From assembly GCA_024343425.1 (NCBI GenBank), contig BRLC01000010.1:1-64000 (forward strand): a DNA stretch of 64,000 bases, in the 5' to 3' direction. How positions within the stretch are numbered: position 1 is the stretch's first letter; every line of letters begins with the position of its first letter. Made by a program: the position numbers and the translations under genes. Of the stretch, positions 59,233-64,000 are shown in pieces. The stretch is from Rhizobiaceae bacterium MnEN-MB40S. Its GTDB lineage: Bacteria; Pseudomonadota; Alphaproteobacteria; Rhizobiales; Rhizobiaceae. The notes beneath the pieces are model-generated. The model worked only from the letters and a program-made list of their open reading frames with translations. It made no database searches and had not been told where the DNA came from.

Positions 59233-60642
59233 ATGAGCGCGCCTGCGAAATTCGTCACCGGCTCGACGATGCGCCATGTCATCGTGATGGCGGCGACCGG
59301 CTCGGTCGGCCTCGTCTCGATCTTCATCGTCGACGCCCTGAATCTGTTCTACATTTCCCTGCTCGGCCAGTCGGAGCTCGCCGCCGTGATCGGCTATGCG
59401 GGAACGCTGATTTTCTTCACCGTGTCGATTTCCATCGGCATGTCAATCGCCGGCACCGCGATCACGTCGCGGGCGCTGGGCGCGGAGGATCGGGAGCGAG
59501 CGAGAAGACTGGCGGGCGCGAGCCTGTTTTTCACCGGTCTGACGACAACGCTGTTCGTCTCCATCGCCTTTCCCTTTCTGGATGTTCTGGTGGGAATGCT
59601 GGGCGCGACAGGCAGAACCGCGGCGCTGACCGTCGAATATATGCGCATCGTGCTGCCCTCTCTTCCTGTGATCGCCGTCGGCATGAGCATGGCCGGCCTG
59701 TTGCGCTCAACCGGGGACGCCAAGCGGGCGATGTTCATAACCCTGATCGGCGGCGCGGCGACGGCCGTGCTCGATCCGCTTTTCATCTTCGCCCTCGATC
59801 TCGGCATTCATGGCGCCGCCATATCGACCGTGATTTCCAGGTTCACGATCGTCGTCGCCGGCTACTATTTTCTGCGCAGAATCCACGATCTTCTCGCCTT
59901 GCCGTCGCTTGCCGTGCTCTCTCATGCTCTGCGGCCTTATTTCGCGGTCGCCGGGCCTGCGATCATGACGCAGCTTGCAACGCCGGTCGGCAACGCCTTC
60001 GTCACCTTCGAGATCGCGTCCTACGGAGATTCCGCTGTGGCCGGCTGGGCCGTGGTGGGGCGAATTATTCCCGTGGCGTTCGGCGCGCTGTTCGCGATGT
60101 CCGGCGCGGTTGGCCCGATCCTCGGGCAGAACTACGGCGCACAGCGATATGACCGGCTGCGCAGCACAATGCGCAATTCCTACTTTCTGATGACAGTTTA
60201 CGTCGCCGTGATGTGCGTCATTCTCGCGCTTGGCCGCGATCAGATCGCAGCGCTCTTCGACGCAACCGGCGAGGCCGGCGATCTCGTCCGTTTCTTCTGC
60301 CTTTTCGTCAGCTTCTCGTTCCTGTTCAACGGCTTGCTGTTCGTCTCCAACGCCGCCTTCAACAATCTGGGCTACGCGTTCTATTCGACGCTCTTCAACT
60401 GGGGACGGTCGGCGGGCGTGATACCGCTGGTGTGGCTGGGATCCTGGCTCTACGGCGCCGAAGGGGCGCTTGCGGGATTTGGCTTCAGCGGCGTTATTTT
60501 CGGACTTGGCGCCGCGTTCACCTGCCTGAAGGTGATCGACCAGATCGCAAAGACCCGTCCGCCCAAACCGCCGCACGAGCCGGACATCCGGTTTCCGCCG
60601 GCCGCCAATTCGCCGTTCAGCAGCGGCAAGGCGGCGACCTGA
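59233..60642 (+). CDS. MATE family efflux transporter
   Basis: A 469-residue membrane protein with 12 helices in two similar halves. LLGQSELAAVIGYAGTLIFFTVSISIGMSIAGTAITSRALGAEDRERARRLAG in the first half and GDSAVAGWAVVGRIIPVAFGALFAMSGAVGPILGQNYGAQRYDRLRSTMRNSY in the second are typical MATE segments. It would export cationic drugs or metabolites against Na+ or H+. It is convergent with the patatin gene, with 2 bp between stops. Confidence 0.9.
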   Translation: MSAPAKFVTGSTMRHVIVMAATGSVGLVSIFIVDALNLFYISLLGQSELAAVIGYAGTLIFFTVSISIGMSIAGTAITSRALGAEDRERARRLAGASLFFTGLTTTLFVSIAFPFLDVLVGMLGATGRTAALTVEYMRIVLPSLPVIAVGMSMAGLLRSTGDAKRAMFITLIGGAATAVLDPLFIFALDLGIHGAAISTVISRFTIVVAGYYFLRRIHDLLALPSLAVLSHALRPYFAVAGPAIMTQLATPVGNAFVTFEIASYGDSAVAGWAVVGRIIPVAFGALFAMSGAVGPILGQNYGAQRYDRLRSTMRNSYFLMTVYVAVMCVILALGRDQIAALFDATGEAGDLVRFFCLFVSFSFLFNGLLFVSNAAFNNLGYAFYSTLFNWGRSAGVIPLVWLGSWLYGAEGALAGFGFSGVIFGLGAAFTCLKVIDQIAKTRPPKPPHEPDIRFPPAANSPFSSGKAAT

Positions 60643-60644
60643 AT

Positions 60645-61541
60645 TTATGGATTGGCTTTGCCTGCAAAGGCCATGATCGCATCGAGCGAATATTTCAGCT
60701 CGTCGCGTATCGGGGTCGTGGCTTCGAGAATTTCATCCGCCTTGAAGAAATCGAGCACCCGGAAGGCGCTGACGTCCGGCCGCAGGAAAATGTGCGGGCT
60801 AGCGGCCTTGAGCTTCATCGATATGATCGACTGCATCATGATCTGGCTCGATCCGTATATGAGATCGACCGTTGTCGGACAGTCCTCGCTCGTGCCGCTT
60901 GGCCTGCCCACGACATCGATGCCGATGATGATGTCGGCAAGACCGGCCAGATGGTCATAGGGAACGGGATTGAAGATGCCGCCATCGATCATGTAGCGGT
61001 TGTTGCAAAGCACAGGCCGGAACAGGGCCGGTATCGCCGATGAGGCGGCAATCGCATTGTAGAGGTCCCCGCTCTCGCAAACGGCCTCTTCCTGCGCATA
61101 GAAATCTGTGACGATGATCTTCATGGGGATCTTGAGATCCTCGAAGCGTTTGGGCACGCTTTCGGGCAGGAAGGCCGGCAGGGTACGCTCGATATTGAAC
61201 TGGCCGAGACGAAATCCGCCGGAGAACATGTCGCCCATGCTGTAGGGCCGCGATTTCCAGATGCGGCTGATGACTTCGCTGCGCTTCGAAAAGACGGCCA
61301 ACATGCTTTCGCGAACTTCGCGGCCCGTCATGCCCGCGGCCATGCCCGATCCCAGGATCGACCCTATCGACGCGCCGGAAATCGCCACCGGTGTGATGCC
61401 CAGTTCGTCGAGCACCTCGATGACGTGAATATGGGCGACGCCCCGCGCGCCGCCAGCGCCGAATGCGACGGCGACCGTAGGCTCGCCGGAGATGCGGTGG
61501 ACGGACGACAGATCTTCCGAAAGCGCTGGCTGGCTCTGCAT
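60645..61541 (-). CDS. Patatin-like phospholipase
   Basis: A 298-residue protein with the three patatin features: the oxyanion Gly loop AFGAGGARGVAHI (near residue 25), the nucleophile elbow GASIGS and the Asp of the Ser-Asp dyad in MIDGGIFNPVPYDHL. It probably hydrolyses acyl esters of phospholipids in the cytosol or at the inner membrane. ATG 61541 is preferred; an upstream in-frame start adds 18 low-quality residues. No secretion signal is visible. Confidence 0.88.
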   Translation of the reverse strand: MQSQPALSEDLSSVHRISGEPTVAVAFGAGGARGVAHIHVIEVLDELGITPVAISGASIGSILGSGMAAGMTGREVRESMLAVFSKRSEVISRIWKSRPYSMGDMFSGGFRLGQFNIERTLPAFLPESVPKRFEDLKIPMKIIVTDFYAQEEAVCESGDLYNAIAASSAIPALFRPVLCNNRYMIDGGIFNPVPYDHLAGLADIIIGIDVVGRPSGTSEDCPTTVDLIYGSSQIMMQSIISMKLKAASPHIFLRPDVSAFRVLDFFKADEILEATTPIRDELKYSLDAIMAFAGKANP

Positions 61542-61676
61542 AATCGGCTTTCCCGGATCGCGCGGCGACGGACGGACAATCCATCCGGCCGGCATAGATC
61601 GAATGTGCGCTGTTCACGGCGGGAGTTCAAGAGCAGTGCGACAAACAGGCACGAATTCAACTGAAGCGAAACACGC

Positions 61677-62237
61677 TCAATCCGGTTCATGGACAAAGAA
61701 ATGCATCGCGGTATCGCCAAAGGCGCGTCTCTCCAGCAACCGGTAGGAGCTGTCCACCTCCGGCGCAACGCTTGCGCGCTCTTCCAGGACAGCGAGAGCC
61801 CCGGCCTTGAGCCAGTTTCCCCGCGCCGCCGCATCGAGCGCGCGCTCGCCGAGACCTTTTTCGTAAGGCGGATCCGCGAACAGGATATCGAACGGCTCCA
61901 TCGCCTGGATATCGCCGAGGGCCGTGGCGTCGCGCCGGTAGAGTTTTGATCTGCCCTGCGCCTGCAAGGCGTCGACATTGGAGCGGATGAGCGCGCGCCC
62001 TTCTGCGGATTGCTCCACGAACAGGGCGAAGGACGCGCCGCGCGACAGGGCTTCAAGGCCCACTGCGCCTGTTCCGGCGAAAAGGTCGAGGACCCGGCTG
62101 CCCTCAACATCGATGCCGAGGCCGTGGGCAAGAATGTTGAACAGCGATTCCCGCGCGCGGTCCGTCGTGGGCCGGATCAAGGCGCCCTTGGGCGCGGCGA
62201 GCCGATGACCGCGATGACTACCGCCGACGATCCGCAT
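61677..62237 (-). CDS. rsmD: 16S rRNA (guanine966-N2)-methyltransferase
   Basis: A 186-residue methyltransferase: MRIVGGSHRGHRLAAPKGALIRPTTDRARESLFNIL at the start (family-specific RNA-facing text), SAM motif VLDLFAGTGAVGLEALSRGA (~49-68) and catalytic DPPY in ILFADPPYEKG. The start at 62237 lies 20 bases inside the upstream pseudouridine synthase gene, a common coupling in alphaproteobacteria. It modifies G966 of 16S rRNA during 30S assembly. Confidence 0.93.
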   Translation of the reverse strand: MRIVGGSHRGHRLAAPKGALIRPTTDRARESLFNILAHGLGIDVEGSRVLDLFAGTGAVGLEALSRGASFALFVEQSAEGRALIRSNVDALQAQGRSKLYRRDATALGDIQAMEPFDILFADPPYEKGLGERALDAAARGNWLKAGALAVLEERASVAPEVDSSYRLLERRAFGDTAMHFFVHEPD

Positions 62238-63471
62238 CGCTTCCGCGCGGCTTGCGTCCGGCCGGACGGGGTTTCGACTTGCCTGCGCCCATTTTCGCGC
62301 CCGGCTTGCCGGAGGGTTTACTGGCGGCTTTCTCCGGTCCGACGGGACGCGCGCCCGGCGCCATCCAGACGTTGGAGCCGCGATTGCGTTGCGGCGCGGG
62401 TTTGCGCTGCGGCTTGTCATCGTCGCCGAAGGACGACTTGCCGCCTCTGGCGTCGCCGCCGTCAGGTCTGCCGCGTTTCACGTCTCCGGCCCGCTCGGAA
62501 CGGCCGTCGGGTTTCCTGAATTCCTTGCGCGGGCGCTCCGGCTTTTCGGCGTCCGGACCATGCTTGAGCAGCGGCGCGTCGAAATTGGCGCCGGCCGCCA
62601 GCGCGAGACGTTCGCCTAATTGCTCGCGCAACAGGCGGCTGCGCACTTCCGATACGCCGCTTTCCGGTATGTCGCCGAGCTGGAACGGGCCGTAGGATGT
62701 GCGAATGAGACGGTTGACCTCCAGACCGAGAGCGCCAAGCACGTTCTTGATTTCGCGGTTCTTGCCTTCGCGCAGACCCATAGTGATCCAGACATTGGAG
62801 CCCTGAACGCGATCGAGCGTCGCTTCAATGCCGCCATAGAGCACGCCGTCGACAGCTATCCCTTCCTGCAGCTTGTCAAGTTCGGCCTGCTCGATCTTTC
62901 CGTGGGCGCGCACGCGGTAGCGGCGCAGCCATCCGGTCGAGGGCAGTTCCAGCGTCCGGGCGAGACCTCCGTCGTTGGTCAGGAGCAGCAGACCCTCGGT
63001 GTTGATGTCGAGACGACCGATGGACATGACGCGCGGCATTGTGTTGGGCAGTTTTTCAAAAACCGTCGGACGGCCTTCGGGATCCTTGTGCGTGGTCACA
63101 AGTCCGATCGGCTTGTGGTAAAGCCAGAGCCGGGTCCGCTCGATCGCGCGGATCGGCGCGCCGTCGACCTCGATCCGATCCTTCAGCGTGACGTTGACGG
63201 CTGGCGACTGCAACACCTCGCCATTCAGGCTGACGCGGCCCTCGGCGATCATGCGTTCGGCGTCGCGACGTGATCCGACGCCGGCGCGCGCGAGACGCTT
63301 TGCGATGCGTTCCTCGCTGTTTTCATCGACGCTGACCACCGGCGCGCGGTTTGATTTTGCCGCCGGTTTTGCGGGCGGCTTTTTGCCGCCGCGGCCGGCG
63401 CCGCCTTTCGCGCCGCCCGGCCTTTTGCCAAATTTCGGTGATTTGGCCTTCGGGGACCGATTTTCCACCAT
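62218..63471 (-). CDS. RluB/RsuA-family 23S rRNA pseudouridine synthase with long basic tails
   Basis: A 417-residue protein. Residues 1-50 are a Lys/Pro/Ala-rich basic extension, then an S4 RNA-binding domain (ERIAKRLARAGVGSRRDAERMIAEGRVSLNGEVL, ~53-86) and the catalytic domain with the Asp in SIGRLDINTEGLLLLTNDGGLARTLE. Residues ~300-417 form a second low-complexity, Arg/Lys/Gly-rich tail (PERPRKEFRKPDGRSERAG ...). Family members convert U2605 or a nearby U in 23S rRNA. The two tails are long relative to E. coli RluB but common in this order. It overlaps rsmD. Confidence 0.9.
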   Translation of the reverse strand: MVENRSPKAKSPKFGKRPGGAKGGAGRGGKKPPAKPAAKSNRAPVVSVDENSEERIAKRLARAGVGSRRDAERMIAEGRVSLNGEVLQSPAVNVTLKDRIEVDGAPIRAIERTRLWLYHKPIGLVTTHKDPEGRPTVFEKLPNTMPRVMSIGRLDINTEGLLLLTNDGGLARTLELPSTGWLRRYRVRAHGKIEQAELDKLQEGIAVDGVLYGGIEATLDRVQGSNVWITMGLREGKNREIKNVLGALGLEVNRLIRTSYGPFQLGDIPESGVSEVRSRLLREQLGERLALAAGANFDAPLLKHGPDAEKPERPRKEFRKPDGRSERAGDVKRGRPDGGDARGGKSSFGDDDKPQRKPAPQRNRGSNVWMAPGARPVGPEKAASKPSGKPGAKMGAGKSKPRPAGRKPRGSDADRRR

Positions 63472-63515
63472 CTATTGATTCCTATCAGGAGCGAGTTGCT
63501 CTATTACACCGGAAT

Positions 63516-63971
63516 ATGTCGACGACAATGCGTTTTATGGATGTGGCGCTCGAAGAAGCCAGGCTCGCCGCCGAACGTGGCGAAGTGCCGGTCGGCGCAG
63601 TCATCGTCCACAAGGGCGAGATCGTGTCGCGTTGCGGAAATCTCACACGCGCCACAAGCGACGTGACGGCCCATGCGGAGATTGCAGCCATCAGAAGCGC
63701 CGGGGAGAAACTCGGCAGCGAGCGGCTTTGCGAATGCGACCTCTATGTGACGCTGGAGCCTTGCGCCATGTGCGCCGCGGCGATTTCCTTCGCCCGCATC
63801 CGGCGGCTGTATTTCGGCGCAGAGGACGCAAAGGGCGGCGGCGTTGTGAATGGCGTCAGGTTCTTCGATTCCGCGACCTGTCACCACCGTCCGGAGGTTT
63901 ATTCCGGCTTCTCCGAAAAAGCGGCTGAAACCATGCTCAAGTCGTTTTTCGCCGAACGCAGACAGCGCTGA
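63516..63971 (+). CDS. tadA: tRNA(adenine34) deaminase
   Basis: A 151-residue zinc deaminase: TAHAEIAAIR with His53 (zinc) and Glu55 (catalytic), and TLEPCAMCAAAI with Cys83 and Cys86 as zinc ligands. The N-terminal ALEEARLAAERGEVPVGAVIV and C-terminal SGFSEKAAETMLKSFFAERR fit TadA, which makes inosine at the wobble base of tRNA-Arg(ACG). ATG 63516 is used; longer starts lie in the divergent gene. After its stop, the last 29 bases of the window read KSFKLWPF-stop on the minus strand, possibly the end of a convergent gene. Confidence 0.94.
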   Translation: MSTTMRFMDVALEEARLAAERGEVPVGAVIVHKGEIVSRCGNLTRATSDVTAHAEIAAIRSAGEKLGSERLCECDLYVTLEPCAMCAAAISFARIRRLYFGAEDAKGGGVVNGVRFFDSATCHHRPEVYSGFSEKAAETMLKSFFAERRQR

Positions 63972-64000
63972 TCAGAAGGGCCAGAGCTTGAAGCTCTTTT

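Noticed and set aside
63972-64000. Possible 3' end of a minus-strand gene (KSFKLWPF then stop).
   Set aside because: Only eight codons lie in the window, too few to support a feature.

Overview
The window reads as chromosome of an alphaproteobacterium, most likely a Hyphomicrobiales (Rhizobiales) member and plausibly a marine or salt-tolerant one. The strongest reasons are the block pmbA/tldE-like, cysQ-like, DUF4170, DUF374 acyltransferase, waaA, lpxK, DUF2093, mutL, the sigma/ChrR pair of the ECF11 type, the TRAP and branched-chain-type ABC uptake systems, and uniformly GC-rich genes. No rRNA, intact insertion sequence, prophage or CRISPR array was seen. One tRNA gene (Arg, anticodon CCG) is present.

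Layout. 1-4153: a lipoyl-less E2 acyltransferase (cut by the window edge) divergent from a dctPQM TRAP operon and a MarR regulator, with two copies of a GTAACA-N2-TGTTAC palindrome between the divergent genes. 4163-5203: a decayed copy of the alpha/beta hydrolase found intact at 9712-11025, a gene-free stretch and tRNA-Arg, which looks like a scar. 5433-11025: a cupin of the DMSP-lyase type, a lipoprotein hydrolase, a DUF1508 protein, two tandem paralogous secreted proteins of unknown function, a TetR regulator and the intact hydrolase. 11132-13869: a three-gene polyprenyl-phosphate glycosyl transfer operon (GT2, LABN-domain protein, GT39). 14147-15775: an acyl-CoA ligase. 15808-20451: an ECF11-type regulon (sigma, ChrR-like anti-sigma, SDR, FAD oxidoreductase, DUF1365, DUF2177) with three matching TGATCY-N18-TA promoters. 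20625-25308: a De Ley-Doudoroff-type galactose operon plus a phosphohexomutase. 25413-26776: two 255-bp direct repeats bracketing a hipB gene and a deleted hipA. 26824-30119: tungstate ABC operon and a LysR regulator. 30154-39577: TSUP permease, a large autotransporter with Pmp-like repeats, AraC regulator, membrane alpha/beta hydrolase and a flavin monooxygenase. 39645-47446: mutL and the lipid A/Kdo block. 47654-49474: a CPA2 antiporter. 49468-59064: an RpiR-controlled amide/amino-acid-derivative utilisation cluster with its ABC transporter. 59233-63971: MATE pump, patatin, rsmD, rluB-like pseudouridine synthase and tadA.

How it works together. Much of the window is nutrient capture coupled to local catabolism, each unit carrying its own regulator and in several cases a visible candidate operator. 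The two most coherent regulatory units are the ECF11 regulon, where sigma and divergent target genes share a promoter signature although the anti-sigma lacks one canonical zinc ligand (Cys38 is Gly), and the 50-59 kb cluster, where an RpiR regulator, glutamine-synthetase-like ligase, N-formylglutamate-amidohydrolase-like enzyme, isochorismatase-like hydrolase, M20 amidohydrolase and ABC importer suggest uptake and stepwise hydrolysis of an N-substituted amino acid that I cannot name. All function calls rest on recognising family motifs by eye; no database search was run.
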